Below are positions 45,119 to 53,779 of a DNA stretch of 64,000 nt, in pieces. Made by a program: the position numbers and the translations under genes. Position 1 is the stretch's first letter. Each line of letters opens with the position of its first letter. This DNA comes from JAFDXJ01 sp039811225 (lineage in GTDB: Bacteria; Bacteroidota; Bacteroidia; Chitinophagales; Chitinophagaceae). The notes beneath the pieces were generated by a model. That model had not been told where the DNA came from. It was given only the letters and a program-made list of their open reading frames with translations, and ran no database searches. Where the stretch lies: assembly GCA_039811225.1 (NCBI GenBank), contig JBDHYG010000011.1:19842-83841 (forward strand), read 5' to 3'.

Positions 45119-45143
45119 CGTCATTTCATTTGGGATATGGACA

Positions 45144-45611
45144 CTAGATCCGGAAGTGTGAAAATGCTTTATTGGCTTCTGCCATCCGGTGTGTATCTTC
45201 TTTCTTTTTAAAAGCAGCACCTTCTCCTTTGCTCGCAGCCACCAGTTCATTGGCCAGCTTATCCGCCATGGTGCGGCCATTGCGTTCGCGGCTATACCGG
45301 ATCAGCCATTTCATACATAAAGATATCTTGCGGTCGGGCCTAACTTCAGTTGGGATTTGAAAAGTAGCACCCCCGATACGGCGACTGCGTACTTCTACGG
45401 CAGGAGATACATTAGCCAAAGCTTTCTTCCAGATTTCATAGCCATCTTCACCGGTTTGCTTGGTGATTTTGTCCATGGCATTGTAGAAAGTACTGATCGC
45501 TGTACTTTTTTTACCATCCCACATAATATTATTAATAAACCGGGTAACCAGTTTATCATTGTACCTGTCATCAGGTGCTAAAGGTAATTTCTTGGCTTGC
45601 GCTTTCCGCAT
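45144..45611 (-). CDS. rpsG: 30S ribosomal protein S7
   Basis: This uS7 has 155 residues, is the usual length and starts MRKAQAKKLPLAPDDRYND. It nucleates assembly of the 30S head and contacts mRNA at the exit. VTRFINNIMWDGKKSTAIST, VSPAVEVRSRRIGGATFQIP and the C-terminal RMAEANKAFSHFR are family signatures. It lies 23 bases after rpsL and is followed by its own terminator rather than by fusA. Confidence 0.98.
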   Translation of the reverse strand: MRKAQAKKLPLAPDDRYNDKLVTRFINNIMWDGKKSTAISTFYNAMDKITKQTGEDGYEIWKKALANVSPAVEVRSRRIGGATFQIPTEVRPDRKISLCMKWLIRYSRERNGRTMADKLANELVAASKGEGAAFKKKEDTHRMAEANKAFSHFRI

Positions 45612-45634
45612 AATTCAGTGAATTAATCTATTAA

Positions 45635-46018
45635 TTATTTTTTCTTTGCTTTTTCTTTCTTGGTGCCGTATTTAGAGCGGCTTTGTTTCCGGTCTTTCAC
45701 ACCGGCAGTATCCAGGCTACCACGAACAATATGATAACGTACACCCGGCAGGTCTTTTACCCGGCCACCCCGGATCAATACAATTGAGTGTTCCTGTAAA
45801 TTATGGCCTTCCCCGGGGATATAGGCAATCACTTCAATTTTGTTGGTCAACCGTACTTTCGCCACTTTGCGCAGGGCTGAATTGGGTTTTTTCGGCGTGG
45901 TCGTATATACCCTGGTACATACACCCCGGCGTTGCGGGCAGGAATCAAGCGCCCTGGATTTGCTCTTGGCCCGGATAATCGTGCGGCCTTTTCTTACTAA
46001 CTGCTGTATTGTTGGCAT
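45635..46018 (-). CDS. rpsL: 30S ribosomal protein S12
   Basis: The 127-residue uS12 sits at the decoding centre. MPTIQQLVRKGRTIIRAKSK, TTTPKKPNSALRKVAKVRLT and GGRVKDLPGVRYHIVRGSLD are diagnostic. Both lysines whose change gives streptomycin resistance (in PKKPNS and in RVKDLPG) are wild type. A full Bacteroidota promoter is upstream at 46044-46074. Confidence 0.98.
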   Translation of the reverse strand: MPTIQQLVRKGRTIIRAKSKSRALDSCPQRRGVCTRVYTTTPKKPNSALRKVAKVRLTNKIEVIAYIPGEGHNLQEHSIVLIRGGRVKDLPGVRYHIVRGSLDTAGVKDRKQSRSKYGTKKEKAKKK

Positions 46019-46043
46019 GCGTAACCTTTAAATTTTCGGACGG

Positions 46044-46074
46044 CAAAGGTAAAAGCAGTTAATGAGAAAACAAA
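46044..46074 (-). promoter_or_regulatory. Bacteroidota-type promoter of rpsL-rpsG
   Basis: Reverse strand: TTTG (46074-46071), 19 bases, TACCTTTG (46051-46044). The start would fall about 20 bases before the rpsL ATG. Confidence 0.7.
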
Positions 46075-46141
46075 ATATGCAGCGAAATTTATTATTCCGT
46101 TGAAAATGGGCGCCCTACCGGGGTTTCCTGGAAAAAAGCAG

Positions 46142-46822
46142 TTATGCCGGCCTGTTTTGCCTGCTTCGCAGTATTTCTGTAGCCAGTATGAGATCGGCCG
46201 GGCGGGTAATTTTGATATTTTCAAATTCCCCATCCACCAGGAAAAGAGCATGCCCGGCGGTTTCTACCACTGTTGCCTCATCTGTAAAAGCCTCCATATA
46301 AGTTTGTTGAAATGCCTGTAAAAGCTGATCTCCCTGGAAAACCTGGGGGGTTTGTACCAATCGAACTTTTTCCCTGTCCAATACTGTCCACATCCCCTGG
46401 TCTAATAACCGCATACTATCATGGGGAGAAATAACTGGTATGGCATTGCCTTTTTGCAAAGCGGTATCGTAGCATCTTTGTATCAGGCCGGGTGTGACCA
46501 AACAGCGAACTGCATCATGTACAAATACCACCGCTGGTAAGCGGACAAGTTGTAAACCAGCCCGAACAGAATGAAAACGGGTGGCCCCGCCCGGTACGAT
46601 TGTTATAGTGGTACCTGGAAAATTATCTGCTATTTTTTTCCCATCTTCCTGGAAATTTTCGGGGCAGACCAGCACAATATCAATATCATCAAAGGCTGTT
46701 GTAAAAGCCCGGAGGGTATGCCAGATCAGGGGTTTTTCCTGCAGTAACAGGAATTGCTTCGGCAGGTCCCCACCCATGCGCTGTCCTGTTCCGCCGGCTA
46801 CAATCACCGCTATTTTTTTCAT
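46142..46822 (-). CDS. ispD: 2-C-methyl-D-erythritol 4-phosphate cytidylyltransferase
   Basis: IspD (226 residues from the ATG at 46820-46822; a GTG two codons earlier is possible) makes CDP-methylerythritol from MEP and CTP. The nucleotide-binding loop is VIVAGGTGQRMGGDLPKQFL, with VFVHDAVRCLVTP and VRLVQTPQVFQGDQLLQAF as further core motifs. Together with dxr it covers two consecutive steps of the non-mevalonate pathway. It is last in a run APC permease, heptose kinase, isoaspartyl peptidase, ispD. Confidence 0.95.
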   Translation of the reverse strand: MKKIAVIVAGGTGQRMGGDLPKQFLLLQEKPLIWHTLRAFTTAFDDIDIVLVCPENFQEDGKKIADNFPGTTITIVPGGATRFHSVRAGLQLVRLPAVVFVHDAVRCLVTPGLIQRCYDTALQKGNAIPVISPHDSMRLLDQGMWTVLDREKVRLVQTPQVFQGDQLLQAFQQTYMEAFTDEATVVETAGHALFLVDGEFENIKITRPADLILATEILRSRQNRPA

Positions 46823-46837
46823 ATCCACCCGCCATTT

Positions 46838-47788
46838 TTATTTATCATAAATAAGCGCTGACTCTTCCCCTTCACTGTTTTTACAGGCGCGGTACATACC
46901 GGCACTATTCATTACCATAGCCGCATTGCCATGGGCATCTACCCCGATCATACCTCCTTCGCCACCTATTTTCTGCAATTTTTCCTGTACCACAATATGC
47001 ATGGCCTCCTGCAGGCTGAGATTTTTATATTCCATCAGGCAGCTTACATCATAGGCCGCTACTGACCGGATAAACATTTCCCCATGGCCGGTACAACTAA
47101 TAGCACAGGTAGCATTATTGGCATACGTGCCGGCGCCGATTAACGGGCTGTCGCCTATACGGCCATATTTTTTATTGGTCATGCCGCCCGTGCTGGTGGC
47201 AGCAGCGATATTACCCAGTACATCACAGGCAACGGCGCCTACCGTCCCAAACTTTTTCTCCCGCATGAGTTCATCCAGGCGTTGATGGGTATGATCCAGG
47301 GAATAATTATCCGAATCACGAATTTCTTTCCATTGGTCATACCGGAATTGGGAAAAGAAATATTCATCCGGCTCTAATTTAATACCCTGCTTGATAGCAA
47401 AATCGTTGGCTCCTTTCCCACTTAAGAAAACATGGTTGCTGTGCAGCATAACTTCGGCAGCAAGCTCAATCGGGTTGCGCACATTGCGCACACCACAGAC
47501 AGCGCCGGCAGCCAGGTTCTGGCCGTCCATGATAGCGGCATCCATTTCCTGTAAACCTTTCTTGGTGAATACGGAACCCCGGCCGGCATTGAACAGCATA
47601 TTATCTTCGAGGATCACTACGGCTGCTTTAACGGCATTGACTGCTGAACCGCCTTCTTCCAATACTGCGAAACCTGCATCTCTGGCTCTTTTCAGGCCAT
47701 CGAGATACGCCTCTTCCAATTCCGGTGTCATATCTTCTTTTAAAATGGTACCGGCGCCGCCATGAATGACCATTGTATATTTTCCCAT
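46838..47788 (-). CDS. iaaA: Isoaspartyl peptidase / L-asparaginase (Ntn hydrolase)
   Basis: The 316-residue precursor cuts itself before a conserved Thr to form alpha and beta chains; that site is GTVGAVACDVLGNIAAATST. The N-terminal part MVIHGGAGTILKEDM and the TGGMTNKKYGRIGDSPLIGA segment with the substrate-binding Arg are typical. It removes isoaspartyl dipeptides and hydrolyses asparagine. No signal peptide is seen, so it is cytoplasmic. It lies 10 bases before ispD and 36 after the kinase gene. Confidence 0.93.
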   Translation of the reverse strand: MGKYTMVIHGGAGTILKEDMTPELEEAYLDGLKRARDAGFAVLEEGGSAVNAVKAAVVILEDNMLFNAGRGSVFTKKGLQEMDAAIMDGQNLAAGAVCGVRNVRNPIELAAEVMLHSNHVFLSGKGANDFAIKQGIKLEPDEYFFSQFRYDQWKEIRDSDNYSLDHTHQRLDELMREKKFGTVGAVACDVLGNIAAATSTGGMTNKKYGRIGDSPLIGAGTYANNATCAISCTGHGEMFIRSVAAYDVSCLMEYKNLSLQEAMHIVVQEKLQKIGGEGGMIGVDAHGNAAMVMNSAGMYRACKNSEGEESALIYDK

Positions 47789-47823
47789 GTGTATGTGCTG
47801 TGTTTCTTTCGATTAAAAATAAT

Positions 47824-48813
47824 TTACAATAATTTCCTGCATTCAGCCATCAACTTATCCTTCTGAACAGCCACGGTGCCTGCTTCCTCGCAAACCAGTC
47901 CACCGGCAATATTAGCAATAGCAGCCGCTACTGCTATGTCCCGGGTAGCAGCATAAACAAGTGAAGCCACTGCAATGACCGTATCACCCGCTCCACTTAC
48001 ATCGGCAATATCGCGGCTGAATGCCGGGATCCGGGTATGCTCTTCTTTCCCTTCTGCAAAGATTCCTTTTTCTGATAAGGTAATCAAAGAAATTGTATGT
48101 GCCAGTTCCTGTTGCAAACGCCGATGAATGGCGCGCCAATCCGGAGCGTTCATTTCTTCCGGGGTTAAATGCAGGGCTTCCTGCACTTCTTTGGCATTGG
48201 GTTTAAAAATAGTAGCCTGCCGGTATGCAAAGAAATTTTTTCGCTTGGGGTCCACACTGGTCAGCACTTCATTAGCATGGCAACAGGCCATCATTCCTGT
48301 AATCGTTTTTTGCGTGAGTACCCCTTTATTATAATCTTCAAAAATGACTACATCCGGCCTTCGTTCTTCCACAAATTTTTGAAACTGTTGCAACAATATA
48401 TTTTCTATATCCGGTGGAATATCCTCTGTAACTTCATCATCTATGCGCAGCATTTGCTGATTACGGCCCATGATGCGGATTTTATGGGTTGTAGGCCGGT
48501 CAGCTATACGGATGATTTGATTTATAGAAATATTTTCTTTTGCCAGCATATCGCATAAAATATCCCCGGATGCATCACTACCTGTGACAGAAAAAATAGT
48601 CGTGTTTGCACCCAATGCCCGGGTATTCAATGCTACATTCCCGGCCCCGCCTATTCGGTACTCCGTTTTTGTCCGGGAGAGAATGGGTACAGGCGCTTCT
48701 GGTGAAATGCGCTCTACATTGCCCCACCAATACGTATCGAGCATGATGTCCCCGACTATGACAATGTGGAGTTGTGCAATTTTTGAAAATATGGGACCGG
48801 GATCAAATACCAT
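47824..48813 (-). CDS. rfaE1: D-glycero-beta-D-manno-heptose-7-phosphate kinase (RfaE1-type)
   Basis: This PfkB-family sugar kinase has 329 residues. HIVIVGDIMLDTYWWGNVER, ISPEAPVPILSRTKTEYRIG and GGAGNVALNTRALG are the RfaE kinase-domain start, and ADVSGAGDTVIAVASLVYAA carries the catalytic Asp and anion hole. Only the kinase half is present; the adenylyltransferase half of E. coli HldE is absent and would be a separate gene. The product feeds ADP-heptose for the LPS core. The start overlaps the permease stop by one base. Confidence 0.92.
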   Translation of the reverse strand: MVFDPGPIFSKIAQLHIVIVGDIMLDTYWWGNVERISPEAPVPILSRTKTEYRIGGAGNVALNTRALGANTTIFSVTGSDASGDILCDMLAKENISINQIIRIADRPTTHKIRIMGRNQQMLRIDDEVTEDIPPDIENILLQQFQKFVEERRPDVVIFEDYNKGVLTQKTITGMMACCHANEVLTSVDPKRKNFFAYRQATIFKPNAKEVQEALHLTPEEMNAPDWRAIHRRLQQELAHTISLITLSEKGIFAEGKEEHTRIPAFSRDIADVSGAGDTVIAVASLVYAATRDIAVAAAIANIAGGLVCEEAGTVAVQKDKLMAECRKLL

Positions 48814-50255
48814 TATACTTCTTTCGTATTTTTTTTAGCGGCTGCGATAGCTATATAATATACCGGAATGCCGGCCAGCACAATTCCTAATCCCCACATC
48901 GTATAGGCCGGTTTGAAGATGAGGAGAAAAATACAAAATATAATACCGAGCACAATATATAAAGCCGGCAGGAAAGGATAAGCAAAGGCTTTGTAAGGCC
49001 GATCCAAATCCGGTTTTCTTTTCCGCAGGACAAAAATACCAATTATCGTGAGTACATAAAAAAGTACAACGACAAAAGCGATCATATCGAGCAGGTCATT
49101 GTATCCACCACTGAGGCATAAGATGGATGCCACTATAGCCTGTGCCCACAAAGCCCATTGAGGTACAGCATTCTTATTCAAATGCCCGGCCTGTTTAAAG
49201 AAAAGCCCATCCTGTGCCATAGTATAATACACACGGGCACCGGCCAGGATAAGGCCATTATTACAACCAAATGTGGAGATCATAATCATCACGGCAATAA
49301 CGATGGCGCCTGCATTTCCAAACACCGCCGTAGAAGCGGCCACCGCAACCCGGTCTCCTTCGGGATAAGCAATCTGCTCCAGCGAAAGGGCATTCAGGTA
49401 CATCAGGTTGATGGTAATGTATATCAATGAAACGATGAGGGTGCCGAAGAACAAACTCAACCCGATATTCCGTTTAGGGTTTTTTATTTCACCGGCAATG
49501 AAGGTAACATTGTTCCAGGCATCACTGCTGAATAAGGAACCCACCATGGAAGCCGCTATGGCGCCTATCAAAACCGTACCGCCGATGGGCAGCCAATTAC
49601 CATGCAGGACAAAAGCACCATTTTGTTTTTCCAGTTGCATGGCGTGTAAACCTGTCTCCCAGTTTTCACTCCAGAAACTATGTTTCACAAAAAGAAAACC
49701 AGCTACGATCAATCCGAACAGTGATAATAATTTTATAGTGGTAAAAAAGTTTTGGATCAGTTTCCCGCTTTTTATACCACGGGTATTGGTATAGGTGAGA
49801 AAAACGATTAACGCAATGGAAAGCAGTTGGGCTGCAGAAATATGAAAATTTCCCATGGTCAGGATATAGTTTGTTTCACTCACTTCAGGAACCAGGTATG
49901 CGGTGAAGCGGCTGAAAGCCACGCCCACTGCGGCGATGGTGGCTGTTTGAATGACGGTGAACGAGCTCCAGCCATATAAAAACCCCGCCAGGGGATTAAA
50001 GGCTTCTTTTAAATACACATATTGCCCGCCGGCTTTGGGATACATCCCGCTGAGTTCACCATAACTCACGGCAGCCATAATGGTCATGAGTGCCGTGATT
50101 AACCATACTACGATAAGCCAACCGGCACTGCCTACATTTCTTGTGATATCTGTGCTTACAATAAAAATACCGGAACCAATCATGGAACCGGCAACGATCA
50201 TCGTGCCATCGAGCAGGCCGAGTGTTGGTTTAAAAGCAGTTTTTTCCTGGTGCAT
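48813..50255 (-). CDS. APC family amino acid permease
   Basis: At 480 residues with about 12 membrane helices it has the APC fold. The first helix contains GTMIVAGSMIGSGIFIVSTD, the backbone-binding GSGI motif. Later come GGQYVYLKEAFNPLAGFLYG and RVYYTMAQDGLFFKQAGHLN, typical of LAT-type exchangers. Substrate cannot be read from sequence. It is first in the run with rfaE1, iaaA and ispD. Confidence 0.88.
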   Translation of the reverse strand: MHQEKTAFKPTLGLLDGTMIVAGSMIGSGIFIVSTDITRNVGSAGWLIVVWLITALMTIMAAVSYGELSGMYPKAGGQYVYLKEAFNPLAGFLYGWSSFTVIQTATIAAVGVAFSRFTAYLVPEVSETNYILTMGNFHISAAQLLSIALIVFLTYTNTRGIKSGKLIQNFFTTIKLLSLFGLIVAGFLFVKHSFWSENWETGLHAMQLEKQNGAFVLHGNWLPIGGTVLIGAIAASMVGSLFSSDAWNNVTFIAGEIKNPKRNIGLSLFFGTLIVSLIYITINLMYLNALSLEQIAYPEGDRVAVAASTAVFGNAGAIVIAVMIMISTFGCNNGLILAGARVYYTMAQDGLFFKQAGHLNKNAVPQWALWAQAIVASILCLSGGYNDLLDMIAFVVVLFYVLTIIGIFVLRKRKPDLDRPYKAFAYPFLPALYIVLGIIFCIFLLIFKPAYTMWGLGIVLAGIPVYYIAIAAAKKNTKEV

Positions 50256-50282
50256 AGAATATTATTTTGGGGTTGATTGAAA

Positions 50283-50314
50283 ATAAAAAAATCCCGGTCT
50301 ATTAAAACGGGATT
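50283..50314 (-). terminator. Intrinsic terminator of the OmpH-like gene
   Basis: Reverse strand AATCCCG and CGGGATT with an 11-base loop, followed by TTTTTTATTT. It lies about 25 bases past the stop codon. Confidence 0.85.
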
Positions 50315-50341
50315 GGAAGATAGGAAATTTTAGCAGGTTGC

Positions 50342-50938
50342 TTATTTTTTCTTTGAATTTTTATACTGCTCATTCAGTTTACCCACGATATCTTTTGTAA
50401 TGTCATTCAATGTATCTTTATAATACAGGTAATCATTATCATTGGATGCGAAGATGTAGGCATAGCCCTTATCGACACTATAGGTTTTTAAAAAGTCCTG
50501 GATTTTTTGTTTTACGCCCTGCATTTTTTCCATGGCTTCGGCCTGCATAGCCTGGCTCACATTTTGTTCCCGTGCCTGGTAATCATTTTGCATTTGCATC
50601 AGATCCTGCTGGTACTGGCCCTGTTCGGTTTGAGAAAGTGTTGGACCCTTCTGATTATATTCTTTTAATTTTTCCAGGTAATTATTCCGGAGTTTATTCA
50701 ATTCACGGGTATTATCGTCATCTTTTCCTTTCAGGTAATCACGCACTTCAATAAAATACTGGTATTGGTTTTGAAGGGTGTCGAGGTCGAAATAGGCGAT
50801 TTTCCCTTTAATACTGTCCACTTCATTCTTCACATGATCGGTCGTTTTTCCGGCCGGCGCATTATTATAAGACCGGTAAAAAAGAAATGCGACAGCAGCA
50901 AGCAGGATGCAGTTGGAAATGATTAAAAATTTTTTCAT
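50342..50938 (-). CDS. OmpH/Skp family periplasmic chaperone-like protein
   Basis: The 198-residue protein has an N-terminal hydrophobic segment (FLIISNCILLAAVAFLFYRS) that looks like a signal anchor rather than a cleaved signal. A Skp-like body follows: KIAYFDLDTLQNQYQYFIEV, long charged coiled coil (about 65-150) and the closing YAYIFASNDNDYLYYKDTLN. Skp proteins hold outer-membrane proteins in the periplasm. It is a single gene with its own terminator and not beside bamA, so it may be one of several paralogues. Confidence 0.85.
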   Translation of the reverse strand: MKKFLIISNCILLAAVAFLFYRSYNNAPAGKTTDHVKNEVDSIKGKIAYFDLDTLQNQYQYFIEVRDYLKGKDDDNTRELNKLRNNYLEKLKEYNQKGPTLSQTEQGQYQQDLMQMQNDYQAREQNVSQAMQAEAMEKMQGVKQKIQDFLKTYSVDKGYAYIFASNDNDYLYYKDTLNDITKDIVGKLNEQYKNSKKK

Positions 50939-50956
50939 TCAAATTGAATTTGGCGG

Positions 50957-50985
50957 CGAATATAAAAATTATCGCTATACGCAAA
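50957..50985 (-). promoter_or_regulatory. Possible promoter of the OmpH-like gene
   Basis: Reverse strand TTTG (50985-50982), 17 bases, TATATTCG (50964-50957), one mismatch from TAnnTTTG. It would give a transcript start about 10-15 bases before the ATG. Confidence 0.4.
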
Positions 50986-51193
50986 TTGTTAAATCAACCG
51001 GGTATGAGGAAGATCAGTTAACGCTTTGTATTCCATACTGCGCATCTACAAACTGTAGGATAAAATACACCTTTCATTTGTACAATATTTTTATAAAAAA
51101 CCTATTGAAATGGCCGGAGCAATGATGTATTAAAAAATAATACGAACTTTACTCTTCACCATACGCAACAATCATCCAATAAAAATAACAACA

Positions 51194-51700
51194 ATGAAAA
51201 AAATGAAATGGCTGGGACTCTTCCTGGCAGCGGGTTTCCTGGCATGTAATTCCGGGAGCCAACAAAGCAATCCAGCAGATTCTACTATGCCGGCCACCGA
51301 TACCACTCATCAAATGACAATGGATACAACCGCTTCCATAGCGCCGATGCCTACCGTACCGGATGGAGCAAGTGTATTTTTTGTCAACCTGAAAGATGGC
51401 CAGGAAGTTACCTCGCCTTTCAAAGTAGATATGGGTGTAAAAGGAATAGCTATACAACCGGCCGGAGAAATCAACCAGGGATTTGGCCACCATCATTTAT
51501 TAATAGATATCGGTGATTCCATTCCCATGGGTACAGTGATTCCAACCGATGCACAACACATGCATTTCGGGAAAGGCCAAACCACCACTGAAGTAACGCT
51601 AAGCCCGGGCAAACATGTGCTCACGTTGCAATTCGCTGATGGAATGCACCGTTCATATGGCAGCAAACTGGCCGCTACTATACATATTACCGTGAAATAA
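51194..51700 (+). CDS. DUF4399 lipoprotein
   Basis: The 168-residue protein has a lipoprotein-type signal, MKKMKWLGLFLAAGFLAC, with Cys18 as the likely lipid site. A low-complexity Thr/Ser/Asp/Met linker follows. The DUF4399 domain occupies about 55-168: VFFVNLKDGQEVTSPFKVDM, FGHHHLLIDIGDS and HMHFGKGQTTTEVTLSPGKH. The clustered His residues suggest metal binding, but the family's function is unknown. Single gene with its own terminator. Confidence 0.83.
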   Translation: MKKMKWLGLFLAAGFLACNSGSQQSNPADSTMPATDTTHQMTMDTTASIAPMPTVPDGASVFFVNLKDGQEVTSPFKVDMGVKGIAIQPAGEINQGFGHHHLLIDIGDSIPMGTVIPTDAQHMHFGKGQTTTEVTLSPGKHVLTLQFADGMHRSYGSKLAATIHITVK

Positions 51701-51717
51701 AAAATCAACCGGATAAA

Positions 51718-51747
51718 ATGCCCGGTTTGTACCGGGTATTTTTTTTG
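51718..51747 (+). terminator. Intrinsic terminator of the DUF4399 gene
   Basis: GCCCGGT, TTGT, ACCGGGT followed by ATTTTTTTTT. It is 20 bases after the stop and separates the gene from nusB. Confidence 0.9.
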
Positions 51748-51807
51748 CATATAATTTTCCCTGCTCAAGCTTAATTCCATTATCTTCGCGCCCGAACGTT
51801 CTTTCAC

Positions 51808-52731
51808 ATGATTAATAGAAGAAATATCCGGGTAAAAGTCATGCAGGTGTTATATGCTACCGGCGTTACCGGTGGCGAAAATTCCATTCCCCTGCTCCGG
51901 AAAAGAATTGATGATTCACACACTTTATTCCTTTACCTGCTTTATTTTCTTACGGAAGTGGCCCGTTATGCAGAAAAAGATGCGGCATATCGTGCAGCCA
52001 AGAACCTGCCTTCCCAGGAAGACCTCGAAGTCAATACAAAAATTGCCGGCAATGAATTGCTATGGAAAATTTTAGAAGATCCCTATTTCAAAACAACCAC
52101 CGAAAAATTTAATACCCTGTATCCAGCCGGGGAAAGCCTGATCAAAAAAATTTATCGCGAACTGGTAGTCACACCGCTTTACCAGGCGTATATCCAGGAG
52201 CCATCGCGCCAGAAAGCAAAGGAAAAGGAAATCATTAAATTTATTTTTACTGACCTGGTCCTCCCTTGTGAAGAGGTACATGTAGTATTGGAAGAATATT
52301 TTGCCAACTGGGAAGATGATGCAGAAATGATGTTCCAGCTTATCTGCAGTTACCTGCAAAAACCCGGAAGTTTTTCTTTACATGAATTTATTGCTGCAGA
52401 TAAATGGGCCTTTGCACAAGACCTTTTACGCACGGTTGCGGAGAAAAATGAATATCTCAAAGAATTGATTATACCCAAATTAAAAAACTGGGATGTGGAC
52501 CGCCTGGCCCAATTGGATATGATTTTATTGCAAATGGGTGTTTCCGAATTTTTGTATTTTGAAACCATCCCCACGAAAGTTACCATCAATGAATATATTG
52601 ACCTGGCCAAAGAATACAGTACACCGCAAAGCGGTCATTTTATCAATGGTATATTAGACAATATCCACAAAGAATTATTGGCTGCTCAAAAAATACAAAA
52701 AACAGCTTTCAAATCCAGCAAAGTATCCTGA
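51808..52731 (+). CDS. nusB: Transcription antitermination factor NusB, Bacteroidota form
   Basis: This NusB has 307 residues, about twice E. coli NusB (139). The extra part lies between an N-terminal RRNIRVKVMQVLYATGVTGG and the C-terminal NusB core. The core reads WAFAQDLLRTVAEKNEYLKE, LKNWDVDRLAQLDMILLQMG and INEYIDLAKEYSTPQSGHFI, then NGILDNIHKEL. Long NusB is usual in this phylum. It binds boxA with NusE (S10) during rRNA transcription. A TATCTTCG sequence at 51781-51788 may be the -7 element. It converges on the cytochrome gene with one base between. Confidence 0.93.
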   Translation: MINRRNIRVKVMQVLYATGVTGGENSIPLLRKRIDDSHTLFLYLLYFLTEVARYAEKDAAYRAAKNLPSQEDLEVNTKIAGNELLWKILEDPYFKTTTEKFNTLYPAGESLIKKIYRELVVTPLYQAYIQEPSRQKAKEKEIIKFIFTDLVLPCEEVHVVLEEYFANWEDDAEMMFQLICSYLQKPGSFSLHEFIAADKWAFAQDLLRTVAEKNEYLKELIIPKLKNWDVDRLAQLDMILLQMGVSEFLYFETIPTKVTINEYIDLAKEYSTPQSGHFINGILDNIHKELLAAQKIQKTAFKSSKVS

Positions 52732-52732
52732 G

Positions 52733-53698
52733 CTATTGGCCGGGATTGAAATGCACTACTTTATTGGAAATGGGTTTAATAGTTCTGAGGTAATGATAAA
52801 TTGCCCGCAGGTCTGTGGTATCCATACCGGCATACATGGTCCAGGGCATTATCGTATTTACTTCTTTCGGCTCCATTGTTTTAATACTTCCCGGGATGGT
52901 ATATTCCTTGAAGCGGGAAACAAAATCATTGACACTCCATTTACCAATTCCAGTATTATCATCGGGTGTAATATTTGCAGAGCGTAATGTACCATTGGGT
53001 AATTTAAAATCGCGTCCGCCGCCAAAAGAAAATTCTTTTTTGATTTGGCCTTTTTCTACCGGTGTATGACATTCTACACAACCCGCCGCCATTGTAATGT
53101 AAGCGCCATACGCTACCGTATCTGATACAGGTGGCCTTTTGGTATATGCGGCTTTCTCCGGAATGGTATTGATAATAAAATTCATGGGAAAATCAATGGA
53201 GCGTTCGGGAATAGTATTTTCTATTGGGGCCAGGGAACGGATATAGGCAATGATATCATAGAGGTCCTGCCGGTCCAGTTTCCCGTAATATAAATACGGC
53301 ATAACCGGGAAGAGTGCTTCGCCATTTTTATTTACACCCGTACTTATGGCTCTTAAAATTTCTCCATCCGTCCAGTCTTTTAAATGTGCCGGTGTTATAT
53401 TTCGTGCATAAAATTTTCCGGGGAAAGATAGTTCCGGGCCGAAATAACCACCGCCTTTTCCGGCAGTTCCGGGAACAGGCGGTGCTGAAAATTTATTCCA
53501 GTCGCGGGTAGAATGGCAATCCATACATACGGTTACATGATTGGCCAGGTATGCTCCCCGTTGAATATGTTCAGCAGTATTATTCACATGAATATTTTCC
53601 GGGGCGCCTACATTGGGTAAGGCAAGTTTGATATATGTTAAACCACCTGCGATAACAACAATACCAATAATGAGTAGGGTTAAGAGTACCTTTTTCAT
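52733..53698 (-). CDS. Membrane-anchored diheme cytochrome c
   Basis: The 321-residue protein has one N-terminal membrane helix (VLLTLLIIGIVVIAGGLTYI) and two class I haem c sites: CMDCH (58-62) and CVECH (207-211). Methionine ligands are probable in FPVMPYLYYG and IMPWTMYAGM. Such diheme proteins carry electrons from periplasmic dehydrogenases to terminal oxidases. No dehydrogenase gene is adjacent. It lies 81 bases after the HD-YitT gene on the same strand, so transcription with that operon is possible but not required. Confidence 0.88.
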   Translation of the reverse strand: MKKVLLTLLIIGIVVIAGGLTYIKLALPNVGAPENIHVNNTAEHIQRGAYLANHVTVCMDCHSTRDWNKFSAPPVPGTAGKGGGYFGPELSFPGKFYARNITPAHLKDWTDGEILRAISTGVNKNGEALFPVMPYLYYGKLDRQDLYDIIAYIRSLAPIENTIPERSIDFPMNFIINTIPEKAAYTKRPPVSDTVAYGAYITMAAGCVECHTPVEKGQIKKEFSFGGGRDFKLPNGTLRSANITPDDNTGIGKWSVNDFVSRFKEYTIPGSIKTMEPKEVNTIMPWTMYAGMDTTDLRAIYHYLRTIKPISNKVVHFNPGQ

Positions 53699-53779
53699 AA
53701 CAGATAGTTTTTGGTTTTAACAATAAAAATAATATAAATATCAATTAAACCACGAAATGTGTATTTTTTTAATACACTC

